A DNA stretch of 64,000 nt from a marine actinobacterium PHSC20C1 (lineage in GTDB: Bacteria > Actinomycetota > Actinomycetes > Actinomycetales > Microbacteriaceae). Below are positions 44,458 through 52,644 of this stretch, piece by piece. The DNA lies in assembly GCA_000153145.1 (NCBI GenBank), contig CH672415.1, positions 2,469,207 through 2,533,206 on the forward strand. Reading direction: 5' to 3'. The notes beneath the pieces were generated by a model. It saw nothing but the letters and a program-made list of their open reading frames with translations, searched no databases and had not been told where the DNA came from. The first letter of the stretch is position 1; every line of letters begins with the position of its first letter. Made by a program: the position numbers and the translations under genes.

Positions 44458-45456
44458 ATGAATATTCGCACTCTCGGCCGCACGGGTCGCTCTGTTTCTG
44501 CAATTGGTCTTGGCACCTGGCAGCTTGGTGCCGATTGGGGTGACGTAAGCGAAGCGGATGCTCGTGGCGTGCTCGACACTGCGGTAGATGGGGGAGTCAC
44601 CTTCTTCGATACTGCTGATGTCTACGGGGATGGCCGCAGTGAGTCGCTCATCGGTCGATATCTCGCGGACCGTGCGGAACTCGACATCACTGTCGCTACC
44701 AAAATGGGACGTCGCGAAGCTCAAGATCCCAGCAACTTCACGCTCGCGAACTTCCGCGAATGGACCGACCGGTCGCGTCACAATCTTGGCGTCGACACCC
44801 TCGATCTCGTGCAGTTGCACTGCCCGCCGACCGCCGTGTTCGCAATGGATTCAGTGTTCGACGACCTCGATCAACTTGTTACTGACGGCGCGATTGCCGC
44901 CTACGGCGTGAGCGTTGAGACAGCGGATGAGGCGCTCGCCGCAATTGCGCGACCGAACGTCGCGAGCGTACAGATTATCCTCAACGCATTCCGCCTTAAG
45001 CCCCTTGACGCGGTATTGCCAGCCGCTCTCGACGCCGGCGTTGGTATCATTGCTCGCGTTCCGCTGGCATCCGGGCTCCTCAGCGGCAAGTACCGTGCCG
45101 ACACGACGTTTGCCGAGAATGACCACCGAACCTATAACCGAAACGGTGAGGCTTTCGACGTTGGGGAGACGTTCTCTGGCGTTGATTTTGAGGTTGGCGT
45201 TGCTGCTGCTCAAGAGTTCGCTGCACTACTCGCGGCCGAGCCTGCCGTTTCTGAATTTTCGACACCGCAGGTTGCTCTGGCCTGGGTAGCTCAGCAGCCC
45301 GGTGTGAGCGCGGTGATTCCAGGCGCACGTAACATCGCCCAAGCGCAGTCCAACGCTGCCGCTGGTGATGTTCCGACGTTGAGCGAGGGCTTTATGATCG
45401 GTGTTCGCAACATTTACGACCGTCACTTTCGTGCGGCTGTTCATCCTCGCTGGTAA
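44458..45456 (+). CDS. aldo/keto reductase
   Basis: The 332-residue TIM-barrel protein reduces aldehydes or ketones with NADPH. The catalytic tetrad is visible as Asp51 (FFDTADVYG), Tyr56, Lys82 (ATKMG) and His121 (LVQLHCPP). The cofactor-binding end has VIPGARNIAQAQSNAAA, typical of the family. Its N-terminus MNIRTLGRTGRSVSAIGLG is the AKR11/12-type beginning, and no region is missing. The substrate is unknown. No operon partner is evident: the next gene is on the other strand. Confidence 0.92.
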   Translation: MNIRTLGRTGRSVSAIGLGTWQLGADWGDVSEADARGVLDTAVDGGVTFFDTADVYGDGRSESLIGRYLADRAELDITVATKMGRREAQDPSNFTLANFREWTDRSRHNLGVDTLDLVQLHCPPTAVFAMDSVFDDLDQLVTDGAIAAYGVSVETADEALAAIARPNVASVQIILNAFRLKPLDAVLPAALDAGVGIIARVPLASGLLSGKYRADTTFAENDHRTYNRNGEAFDVGETFSGVDFEVGVAAAQEFAALLAAEPAVSEFSTPQVALAWVAQQPGVSAVIPGARNIAQAQSNAAAGDVPTLSEGFMIGVRNIYDRHFRAAVHPRW

Positions 45457-45494
45457 ATACTGCAGGCTGTCCGCTGGCGGCGGCGGCCGCCTGG

Positions 45495-46703
45495 CTATTG
45501 CCGAAGAGTACTAATCGGTTCAGTGTCGGGCATCGGGCTCGGGTCTTTTCCGCGAAGGTCGGGGTGCCAACCGCGCAACAGGGTCGGTACGATCACGCCA
45601 AGGGCGGCAATCACGGTTGCGGCCCAGAATCCACCAATCGGGCCATGTGCGTCGATGAGGAATCCGGCAACGGCACTGCCGAGGGCTGCCCCAATCAGTT
45701 GACCGGTTCCGACCCAGCCGTAGGCCTCAGCGGTATCGCTGAACTTGACGCTTGCAGACACGATCGCGAAGATGACGGCGAATGCCGGCGCGATGCCGAT
45801 TCCGGCAATGAGCAGCATGATGGCGAGCCACCAGAAGTTGAGGCTAAACATCGCCAAAGCCATGCCGACGAACACGATAAGCATGCGTCGGGCGAGAGCC
45901 CAGGGCCCGATCGGGAGGTGGCCGAGAAATAAGCCACCGAAGAGTGAACCGATCGCCCAGATGCCGAGAACGAATCCAGCTTGCGGACCATCGTGACCAA
46001 ATACTGAAACGACGGATGCTTCGACCGCGGCGGCAGCGCCCACCAGCAGGAAGCCGGTGATTGTGGCGAGCATGACGGGAGGGCGGCGCAGCACGGTTCC
46101 GAATGAGCGCTTGCTGCGCGGGATGCGCACCTGGCCAACCTCGGGGCTTGAAATGAACCAGGCGCCACCGACAAGGAGGAATGCCCCGGCAACGAGAATT
46201 GCCATCGTTGTGGAAATTTGAACGGCGAGGAAGGTAGCGGCCACTGGTCCCGCGACCCAGATGATCTCTTGCGCGGACGCGTCTAGAGAGAACAGCGGGG
46301 TCAACTGTTTTGAGTTGACCATCTTGGGATAGATGGTGCGAACCGCAGGCTGGACCGGTGGAGTGCTGAGGCCAGAAATGAGACCGACGACCATGAACAT
46401 TCCGACGCTGAGCGGCGCGAGCGCGATGGTGAAGATTGCGGTCGCCGAAACGATGAGGGTGAGAATGAGCACTTTGCGCATTCCCCACACGCCCATCCAG
46501 CGACTTGTGAGTGGACCGGCGACGGCCTGACCAACACTGGTTGCTGCGAGCACGAGTCCGGCAGCGCCATAAGAATTGTGGATCTGTTCGACGTGCAGCA
46601 GGATCGCCAAAGAGAGCATGCCGCCGGGGAGCCGGGCGGTGAGTTGCGCGGCAATAATTCTGGCGATGCCCGGAGTTTTCAACAGGTCAATGTATGCGTT
46701 CAC
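45495..46703 (-). CDS. MFS transporter
   Basis: The 402-residue protein has about 12 hydrophobic helices in two halves with a central loop near residue 195-215 (SPEVGQVRIPRSKRSFGTV). The loop 2-3 motif is degenerate (SRWMGVWGMRKVLILT). Such proteins export drugs or sugars or import nutrients, and the sequence alone does not say which. The gene is divergent from nrdA. The 226 bases between them are taken up mainly by the nrd control sites, some of which could also affect this gene. Confidence 0.85.
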   Translation of the reverse strand: MNAYIDLLKTPGIARIIAAQLTARLPGGMLSLAILLHVEQIHNSYGAAGLVLAATSVGQAVAGPLTSRWMGVWGMRKVLILTLIVSATAIFTIALAPLSVGMFMVVGLISGLSTPPVQPAVRTIYPKMVNSKQLTPLFSLDASAQEIIWVAGPVAATFLAVQISTTMAILVAGAFLLVGGAWFISSPEVGQVRIPRSKRSFGTVLRRPPVMLATITGFLLVGAAAAVEASVVSVFGHDGPQAGFVLGIWAIGSLFGGLFLGHLPIGPWALARRMLIVFVGMALAMFSLNFWWLAIMLLIAGIGIAPAFAVIFAIVSASVKFSDTAEAYGWVGTGQLIGAALGSAVAGFLIDAHGPIGGFWAATVIAALGVIVPTLLRGWHPDLRGKDPSPMPDTEPISTLRQ

Positions 46704-46776
46704 GAGAACTCCAGCTTAGCGGCCAGAAAGCGCCCATTTTCCGCGGCTTTTTGGGTGTCAGAGGTGCCGAATAGGC

Positions 46777-46785
46777 TGTGGAAAA
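46777..46785 (-). promoter_or_regulatory. DnaA-box-like site 1 upstream of nrdA
   Basis: The plus strand reads TGTGGAAAA, one mismatch from the DnaA box TTATCCACA read on the minus strand. Confidence 0.5.
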
Positions 46786-46795
46786 CTCGGTGAAG

Positions 46796-46804
46796 TTATC
46801 CACA
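46796..46804 (+). promoter_or_regulatory. perfect DnaA box upstream of nrdA
   Basis: TTATCCACA matches the DnaA consensus exactly. In E. coli DnaA regulates nrdAB directly; here the box is 126 bases before the nrdA start. Confidence 0.75.
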
Positions 46805-46806
46805 CC

Positions 46807-46815
46807 TGTGGATGA
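46807..46815 (-). promoter_or_regulatory. DnaA-box-like site 3 upstream of nrdA
   Basis: The plus strand reads TGTGGATGA, one mismatch from the reverse DnaA box. It forms an inverted pair with the perfect box at 46796-46804, two bases away. Confidence 0.6.
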
Positions 46816-46820
46816 CACGC

Positions 46821-46836
46821 CCACTACATCTAGCGT
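46821..46836. promoter_or_regulatory. NrdR box 1
   Basis: CCACTACATCTAGCGT matches the core of the NrdR consensus (CAC-A/T-ATATAT-A/T-GTG pattern) at most positions. It is exactly 32 bp upstream of box 2, the spacing usual for paired NrdR boxes. Confidence 0.7.
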
Positions 46837-46852
46837 TGGCGGCAACGGTCAC

Positions 46853-46868
46853 CCACGATATATAGTGG
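46853..46868. promoter_or_regulatory. NrdR box 2, overlapping the probable -10 of nrdA
   Basis: CCACGATATATAGTGG is a near-perfect NrdR palindrome. Its TATAGT (46861-46866) would also serve as the -10 hexamer, so bound NrdR would exclude RNA polymerase. NrdR represses RNR genes when dATP is high. Confidence 0.85.
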
Positions 46869-46929
46869 TGGAACCGCTTGGCCGGGGGTCGCGGATTGAA
46901 CAGTTTTCGGGGATTTTGAGGGAGTTTTT

Positions 46930-49371
46930 GTGGCAATCACAGTCGTTAAGCGCAACGGTACGCGAGAGCCGTATGACGCCAACAAGATCAACCTCGCAAT
47001 TGAAGACGCAGCGACTGGCCTTGATGACAACATCACGTGGGTTACCCAGATCGCATCCGAGCTCGAACTGACGCTATTTGATGGCATTACAACGCAGCAG
47101 CTCGACGAAGCCGTCATCCAGGTTGCGCTCCAAAACGTCAAAGACGATCCCGCCTTCGACACTGTTGCGGCACGACTGCTGCTCAAGACCATCTACAAGC
47201 GCGTGCTCGGTGACTACACCGATGCTGCAGACCTCAAGAAGCTCCACAAGGAGCACTTCGGTCCCAACGTCATCCGTGGTGTTGAAGAAGGTCTACTCGA
47301 CCCTCGTCTCACCGAAATGTTCGATCTGGATGCTCTCGCCGAGCACCTTGAGCCAGCTCACGACGAACTGCTCAAATACATCGGCGTAGTTACACTCAAC
47401 AACCGCTACGGCATCAAGGGCCGCAACGGTGATGCGCTTGAGGTTCCTCAGTACTTCTGGATGCGCATTGCAATGGGTCTCTCGCTCAACGAAGCGAACC
47501 CGAACGAGGCTGCACTCAAGTTCTACGAGAAGATGTCCAGCCTCGAATACTTGGCTGCCGGCTCGACTCTCGTCAACGCGGGAACGATCTACCCGCAGCT
47601 AGCGAACTGCTTCGTCATGGAAATGCAAGACGACATGGAGCACATCGCCAAGACGACACGCGATGTCATGTGGCTAACCAAGGGCACCGGCGGAATTGGC
47701 CTTTCGGTCACCAAGCTGCGCGCTCAGGGTTCGCCCATCCGCTCGAACAACACCACTTCAACCGGTCCCATCCCGTTCATGCACACGATCGATTCGATCC
47801 TGCGTGCGGTCAGCCGTGGTGGCAAGAAGTTTGGCGCACTGTGCTTCTACATGGAGAACTGGCACATGGACTTCCCGGAGTTCCTCGAACTCCGCAGCAA
47901 CTCGGGTGATCCCTACCGCCGCACCCGCACCGCCAACACGGCAGTGTGGATCAGCGACGAGTTCATGAAGCGCGTGCAGAACGACGACTCGTGGTACCTC
48001 TTTGACCCGCTCGAAGTCACCGACCTCAATGAGCTCTACGGAAAGGCATTCTCGAAGCGTTACAACGAATATGTCGCGATGGCGGATGCCGGCGAAATGC
48101 ACATGTTCAAGAAGATCGGTGCTCGCGAGCAGTTCAAGTCGATCCTCATCTCTTTGCAGACCTCAAGCCACCCGTGGTTGACCTGGAAAGACACGATCAA
48201 CAACCGTGCGCTCAACAACAACACGGGAACGATCCACCTCTCCAACCTGTGCACCGAGATCACGCTCCCGCAAGACGAAGACAACGTTTCCGTCTGCAAC
48301 TTGGCATCGATCAACCTCTCGCGTCACCTCCTGCCTGAAGGCGGAGTTGACTTCGCGAAGATTGAAGAGAGTGCCCGACTGGCCGTCCGTCAGCTCGACA
48401 ACCTCATCGACATCACGCGCTCCAGTGTGAAAGAGGCGGACTTCTCGAACGAGCAAAACCGTGCGGTTGGCCTCGGCGTCATGGGCTTCACCGACATCAT
48501 CGAGAAGCTTGGCTTCAGCTATGAGAGCGAAGAGGCCTACGACCTCATCGACGAAATCATGGAGCACGTCTCCTACGCTGCCATTGACGCGAGCACTGAG
48601 CTCGCCAAAGAGCGCGGGGCCTACACAAACTTCGAAGGCAGCCGTTGGTCCGAAGGTCTCGTGCCTCTCGACTCCATCGCGCTCACCGAAGAAGACCGAG
48701 GCATGGAAATCAAGGTCAACCGCAAGACGCGACTTGACTGGGATGCCATGCGCGAAAAGGTCAAGGGCGGAATGCGTAACGCAACGCTCATGGCGATCGC
48801 ACCTACCGCATCCATTGGACTCGTTGCTGGTACGACTCCCGGCCTTGACCCGCAGTTCTCGCAGATCTTCAGCCGCTCAACCTCGAACGGCAAGTTCCTC
48901 GAAGTGAACCGCAACCTCGTGGAGACGCTTCAGCAGCACGGACTGTGGGAGAAGAACCGCGAAGCGATTCTGCGTAGCCAGGGCGACATCCAGAACGTTG
49001 AGGGAATCCCCGACGACATCAAGGCTGTCTTCAAGACGAGCTTCCAGCTCTCGCCCTATGCGTTCCTTGAGGTTGCTGCTCGTGCCCAGAAGTGGATCGA
49101 CCAGGCCATCAGCCGCAACATGTACCTCGAAACGCGTGACCTCGGCGACATGATGGACATCTACTTTGATGCCTGGTCTCGTGGCGTCAAGACCACCTAC
49201 TACCTACACATGAAGCCCCGCCACCAGGCAGAGCAGTCCACCGTGAAGGTAAACAAGTCAGAAGAAATTTCATCAACTAAGGCAGCAACTGCCTCGGCAA
49301 GTTCATCAACTGCAGGCTCAACTCCTGCACGCCGAGGCTTTGGCGGATTCGCAAAGAAAGCAGATTCATAA
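46930..49371 (+). CDS. nrdA: ribonucleoside-diphosphate reductase, alpha subunit (lacks own CxxC tail)
   Basis: NrdA reduces ribonucleotides to deoxyribonucleotides for DNA synthesis. The 813-residue protein starts with a single ATP-cone (about residues 1-95; MAITVVKRNGTREPYDANKI), which senses ATP and dATP. Active-site residues are C227 (ANCFVME), C441 and E443 (LSNLCTEITLP) and C456 (SVCNLASINL). The radical-path tyrosines are Y757-Y758 (TTYYLHMK). The last 55 residues are a Ser/Ala/Thr linker ending GFGGFAKKADS with no cysteine, whereas class I alpha subunits normally end in a mobile Cys pair. That pair appears in the next small ORF, which begins in the -1 frame at the stop codon (TAATG). 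Promoter control is by DnaA and NrdR sites. Confidence 0.95.
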   Translation: MAITVVKRNGTREPYDANKINLAIEDAATGLDDNITWVTQIASELELTLFDGITTQQLDEAVIQVALQNVKDDPAFDTVAARLLLKTIYKRVLGDYTDAADLKKLHKEHFGPNVIRGVEEGLLDPRLTEMFDLDALAEHLEPAHDELLKYIGVVTLNNRYGIKGRNGDALEVPQYFWMRIAMGLSLNEANPNEAALKFYEKMSSLEYLAAGSTLVNAGTIYPQLANCFVMEMQDDMEHIAKTTRDVMWLTKGTGGIGLSVTKLRAQGSPIRSNNTTSTGPIPFMHTIDSILRAVSRGGKKFGALCFYMENWHMDFPEFLELRSNSGDPYRRTRTANTAVWISDEFMKRVQNDDSWYLFDPLEVTDLNELYGKAFSKRYNEYVAMADAGEMHMFKKIGAREQFKSILISLQTSSHPWLTWKDTINNRALNNNTGTIHLSNLCTEITLPQDEDNVSVCNLASINLSRHLLPEGGVDFAKIEESARLAVRQLDNLIDITRSSVKEADFSNEQNRAVGLGVMGFTDIIEKLGFSYESEEAYDLIDEIMEHVSYAAIDASTELAKERGAYTNFEGSRWSEGLVPLDSIALTEEDRGMEIKVNRKTRLDWDAMREKVKGGMRNATLMAIAPTASIGLVAGTTPGLDPQFSQIFSRSTSNGKFLEVNRNLVETLQQHGLWEKNREAILRSQGDIQNVEGIPDDIKAVFKTSFQLSPYAFLEVAARAQKWIDQAISRNMYLETRDLGDMMDIYFDAWSRGVKTTYYLHMKPRHQAEQSTVKVNKSEEISSTKAATASASSSTAGSTPARRGFGGFAKKADS

Positions 49372-49451
49372 TGAACCGCGAAAACACCATCGAGGACTAC
49401 TACGTACCCGTCGATCCCATGGACGACCTCCAGTGCGATAGCTGCCAGTAA
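49371..49451 (+). CDS. 26-residue ORF carrying the CxxC tail expected at the end of NrdA
   Basis: The ORF begins with ATG at the last base of the nrdA stop (TAATG) and ends with TAA whose last base begins the nrdB ATG (again TAATG). It fills the nrdA-nrdB gap exactly. The peptide is acidic and ends DPMDDLQCDSCQ, matching the C-terminal tail of class I NrdA proteins, which ends in C-x-x-C plus Gln or a similar residue. In NrdA the tail passes reducing power from thioredoxin or glutaredoxin to the active site. Possible explanations are a separate coupled peptide, a -1 frameshift at A-AAG (49353-49356) giving a fused tail, or a sequence error. The ribosome site is weak. Confidence 0.7.
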   Translation: MNRENTIEDYYVPVDPMDDLQCDSCQ

Positions 49452-50449
49452 TGGGAATTCTAGGAACGGGCCTGCAAGACGGCCTCCTTCTCAAGCCAAT
49501 CAAGTACCAGTGGGCGATGGACCTGTACGACCAGGCCGTGGCAAACACTTGGTTCCCTAACGAGATCCAGCTGGGCGAAGATATCGCCGACTTCAAGAAG
49601 ATGACTGATGAAGAGCGTCACGCTGTGACCTTCCTCATGAGCTACTTCAATCCCAATGAATTGCTCGTTAACAAGGCTCTTGCCTTTGGTGTCTACCCTT
49701 ACGTTTCTGCTGCAGAGTGCTCGCTGTACTTGGCAAAGCAGATGTGGGAAGAAGCCAACCACTGCATGAGCTTCGAGTACGTTCTCGAGACCTTCCCGAT
49801 CGACAGGGAGGCTGCCTATAACTCGCACATTGATATCCCTTCGATGGCGCGCAAAGAAGAGTTCGAACTCAAGTACATCCGTCGCATGACGGAGCAGACT
49901 CTCGACATCAACACCATCGAGGGCAAGCAAGACTTCATCCGCAACCTCGTTGCCTACAACGTCGTTCTCGAAGGCATCTGGTTCTACTCGGGATTCATGG
50001 TTGCTTTGTCGTTCCGCCAGCGCAACCTGCTGCGCAACTTTGGTTCACTCATGGACTGGGTTGTTCGCGACGAGAGCCTGCACCTCAAGTTCGGCATCAA
50101 CCTGATCCTCACGGTGCTCGAAGAGAACCCTGAGATTCAGACCGAAGAGTTCGCCGACGAGATTCGCCAGATGATCTTGGATGCTGTGGAAATGGAAGAG
50201 GCGTACAACCACGACCTCCTTCCCGGCGGCATCCTCGGTCTCAACGCCAACTACATCAACCAGTACGTCAAGTACTTGGCGGATCGTCGTCTTGAAGAGC
50301 TCGGTTTCGAGCCCCACTACAAGGTCACGAACCCAGCGAAGTGGATGGCGACAGCTAACGACACGCTTGAGCTCGTGAACTTCTTCGAGTCAACGAATAC
50401 CTCGTATGAGGCAAACGCTTCGGCCACCACCAAAGCCAAGACGGAGTGA
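49451..50449 (+). CDS. nrdB: ribonucleoside-diphosphate reductase, beta subunit, class Ic-like
   Basis: NrdB makes the oxidant that starts ribonucleotide reduction. The 332-residue protein carries the six metal ligands: Glu70 (PNELLVN), Glu101 and His104 (EEANH), Glu174 (VVLEGIWF), Glu208 and His211 (DESLH). The residue four positions after His104, where class Ia has the radical Tyr, is Phe108 (HCMSF). Together with Glu as the first ligand, this is the pattern of the Chlamydia trachomatis class Ic protein, which uses Mn/Fe instead of a tyrosyl radical. The motifs PIKYQWA, GGILGLNANYI and ADRRLEELG also resemble it. A C-terminal Tyr (SYEANAS) remains for radical transfer. The start ATG overlaps the small CxxC ORF. 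Confidence 0.92.
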   Translation: MGILGTGLQDGLLLKPIKYQWAMDLYDQAVANTWFPNEIQLGEDIADFKKMTDEERHAVTFLMSYFNPNELLVNKALAFGVYPYVSAAECSLYLAKQMWEEANHCMSFEYVLETFPIDREAAYNSHIDIPSMARKEEFELKYIRRMTEQTLDINTIEGKQDFIRNLVAYNVVLEGIWFYSGFMVALSFRQRNLLRNFGSLMDWVVRDESLHLKFGINLILTVLEENPEIQTEEFADEIRQMILDAVEMEEAYNHDLLPGGILGLNANYINQYVKYLADRRLEELGFEPHYKVTNPAKWMATANDTLELVNFFESTNTSYEANASATTKAKTE

Positions 50450-50925
50450 GCCTGACCGTCGCGTGGGTCGACTGGCTCGACCCACGAGCGGTTGAGCAGC
50501 GTGCCGCGATGGATGTTGAGACGACGGCGATGTACGCGGATCGCCAGGCTGAACTCAGCGAGGAAGGTCGCGCAGCGGTAAGTGCAGCGTTGACGATTGC
50601 GCCGACTGACATCACTCATACGGCGTTGGTGCTCGAGGGCGATGTTGTCATCGGCCATGCAGCCCTTCGACCGTTTGGGCCGTCGCTCGAAGTGAAGAAA
50701 GTATTCGTGGGGTACGAGCATCGGGGCAAAGGTGCGGCGCGGTTCCTCATGAATGAGCTAGAGGGTGTCGCACGCGCGGCTAAAGCGCACTCCTTGGTGC
50801 TGCAAACCGGACATGTTCAGGTGCCTGCGATGGCGCTCTATGAGAGCCTCGGCTACCAGCGCATCGACGCTTTCGGCTACTACGCGGCGATACCTTTCGG
50901 CGTCTGTTACGAGAAGACTTTGTAG
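50446..50925 (+). CDS. GNAT-family N-acetyltransferase
   Basis: The 159-residue protein has the GNAT fold with the acetyl-CoA loop VGYEHRGKGAARFLMNEL (about residues 88-105) and a C-terminal LYESLGYQRIDAFGYYAA strand and helix. The start GTG overlaps the nrdB stop by four bases (GTGA), so it is translated with the RNR operon. The acetylated target is unknown, and a link to nucleotide reduction is not implied by sequence. The length is typical of small-molecule acetyltransferases. Confidence 0.88.
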   Translation: MSLTVAWVDWLDPRAVEQRAAMDVETTAMYADRQAELSEEGRAAVSAALTIAPTDITHTALVLEGDVVIGHAALRPFGPSLEVKKVFVGYEHRGKGAARFLMNELEGVARAAKAHSLVLQTGHVQVPAMALYESLGYQRIDAFGYYAAIPFGVCYEKTL

Positions 50926-51000
50926 TCCGTTCAGGTACGCAGCCTAAGCTGCACCAGACGGGGGATATCCCTTCACCATCAAAACCGGAACAATTGCACT

Positions 51001-51528
51001 GTGAGACTATTTCGGCGGCGCCCGCGCCTTAATCTGGGCAAATTTAGGGCGCCCGAGCCGATCGAGCCGGCTCCCATTGAGCGGATCGTAGAAGAGGGTG
51101 TGCTGATCGCGCGGAATGCCGTGCGCATGGCGGTGAAGAATCGAATCATTGTGGATGCTGCTCGCGATCATTTGGACTTCGACGACGGCGCGCTCGCTGG
51201 CCTCGTTCACGTCGAATTTGATCAGCTAGCCGAACAAGCGGAACGACTGCTCAAGGTGTCACACACTGAACGCAATCGTGAGGTGCAAGTGGGGCTTGCT
51301 GAGGGCTTGCGCCAAGCATCGATGGATGGCGAACTGATCTCGACCATCATCGATGAAGCGCGAGAATTGGCGTGGAGCGAGATCGGCACCGCCATTGTTG
51401 CAAAATTGCGCGAAGCCTATTCGCCGATGGAAGATCCCAAGTATCAGGCACAGCGTGCTCGGCGACTCCGCGAGTTTCGCAGCATCAATTTTGCCGAGCT
51501 CGAAGCTTCGTCACACGGGGAGTACTAG
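51001..51528 (+). CDS. hypothetical protein, basic N-terminus and helical body
   Basis: I do not recognise this 175-residue protein. It has a very basic start (MRLFRRRPRLNLGKFRAP), then a Pro-rich stretch (EPIEPAPIER). A mostly alpha-helical body follows, rich in Ala, Glu, Arg and Leu (about 30-150), ending in a charged segment with RARRLREFRSINFAELE. There is no signal peptide, membrane segment or cysteine. The GTG start at 51001 has only a weak upstream site (GGAAC, 11 bases away). Codon usage is like that of neighbouring genes, so it is probably real. About 75 bases separate it from the GNAT gene. Confidence 0.65.
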   Translation: MRLFRRRPRLNLGKFRAPEPIEPAPIERIVEEGVLIARNAVRMAVKNRIIVDAARDHLDFDDGALAGLVHVEFDQLAEQAERLLKVSHTERNREVQVGLAEGLRQASMDGELISTIIDEARELAWSEIGTAIVAKLREAYSPMEDPKYQAQRARRLREFRSINFAELEASSHGEY

Positions 51529-51753
51529 AGCGGGCTAGCGTCACGAATTAGGGTGCAATCGCTCGATCCGAGCGTCCCTAACAAGCATTTGCCACATTGG
51601 TGAATTTTTGACAGTCAATCGTCGTTCCTGAGCAGAACATTGCGCGCGCACGGAGGTAGGCTGCCATGGCTGGCGTTTCAACGAGGTGCGTCTCCATCAG
51701 AGTTTGGCCTCGAACCGGCGATTGCAATCACCAGAACAAATGAAGGTTGGACC

Positions 51754-52641
51754 ATGAGAATCAAATTCGCGATGCCGGCAATATTGGCGGCCACAGCACT
51801 CGTGCTCACCGGCTGTGTTGACAACAGCACCGGTACATCGACTGGTGGCGAGGGCCCCGTAGTCGGAACAGACGCCGCGGCGATCGCCCTCCTGCCCGAC
51901 GACATCAAGGCAGCTGGCGTACTAGTGATCGGTATTGACCCGACATACGCCCCCAACGAATACAAAGACGATGCTGGCAACCCGATCGGATGGGAAGTCG
52001 ACCTCGGCAACGCCATGGCGGCCAAGCTCGGGCTTGAGACACAGTACGAGCCATCCAGCTTCGACAAGATTATTCCGAGTGTTACCGGCGGCAGCTACAA
52101 CATCGGGCTTTCCTCCTTCACCGACAATGAAGAGCGCGAGAAGGTTGTCGACTTCGTCAACTACTACGAGGCCGGCATCCAGTGGGCCCAGCAGATCGGC
52201 GTCGACGTCGACCCCGCCAATGCGTGTGGCATGACTGTTACCGTGCAAACGGGAACATATGAAGAGACCGATGAGCTGCCAGCGAAGTCGCAGGAATGCA
52301 CAGATGCTGGCAAGGACCCCATCGATATCCTCAAGTTCGACACCCAGGACGAAGCCACTAACGCTCTTGCTCTTGGCCGTGCCGACGCCATGAGCGCTGA
52401 CTCACCCATCACCCAGTACGCAGTGAGCAAGGTTGCTGACAAGATCGAACTCGCTGGCGAGTCGTTCGACACCGCACCGTATGGCATTGTCGTTCAGAAG
52501 GATTCTGAGCTCTCCGCCGCACTCCAGGCGGCACTGCAGTCGTTGATTGATGACGGCACGTACAAGGCGATCCTCGAAGACTGGGGTGTCTTCAACGGCG
52601 CTGTCTCGGAGATCACCATCAACGCGGCAACAACTAGCTAG
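51754..52641 (+). CDS. polar amino-acid ABC importer, substrate-binding lipoprotein
   Basis: The start is ATG 51754 (MRIKFAMPAILAATALVL) after GAAGG; a longer reading would put about 38 residues before the signal peptide. The 295-residue precursor ends its signal peptide in the lipobox LVLTGC (Cys21). The mature part has the SBP_bac_3 pattern: LVIGIDPTYAPNEYKDDAG, GWEVDLGNAMAAKLGL, and VQTGTYEETDELPA. Proteins of this family bind polar amino acids such as glutamate, glutamine, arginine or cystine. The specific ligand is not evident. It heads a three-gene importer operon with no break. Confidence 0.93.
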   Translation: MRIKFAMPAILAATALVLTGCVDNSTGTSTGGEGPVVGTDAAAIALLPDDIKAAGVLVIGIDPTYAPNEYKDDAGNPIGWEVDLGNAMAAKLGLETQYEPSSFDKIIPSVTGGSYNIGLSSFTDNEEREKVVDFVNYYEAGIQWAQQIGVDVDPANACGMTVTVQTGTYEETDELPAKSQECTDAGKDPIDILKFDTQDEATNALALGRADAMSADSPITQYAVSKVADKIELAGESFDTAPYGIVVQKDSELSAALQAALQSLIDDGTYKAILEDWGVFNGAVSEITINAATTS

Positions 52642-52644
52642 GTA

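Noticed and set aside
49345..49375. Canonical X-XXY-YYZ slippery heptamer for nrdA frameshifting
   Set aside because: The sequence is A-AAG-AAA, which does not fit the classic heptamer. Only a simple A-AAG slip is possible, so frameshifting is kept as one of three explanations and not asserted.
49451..50449. Class Ie (metal-free, DOPA) NrdB
   Set aside because: All six carboxylate and histidine metal ligands are present, whereas class Ie proteins have lost several of them. The Phe pattern fits class Ic better.
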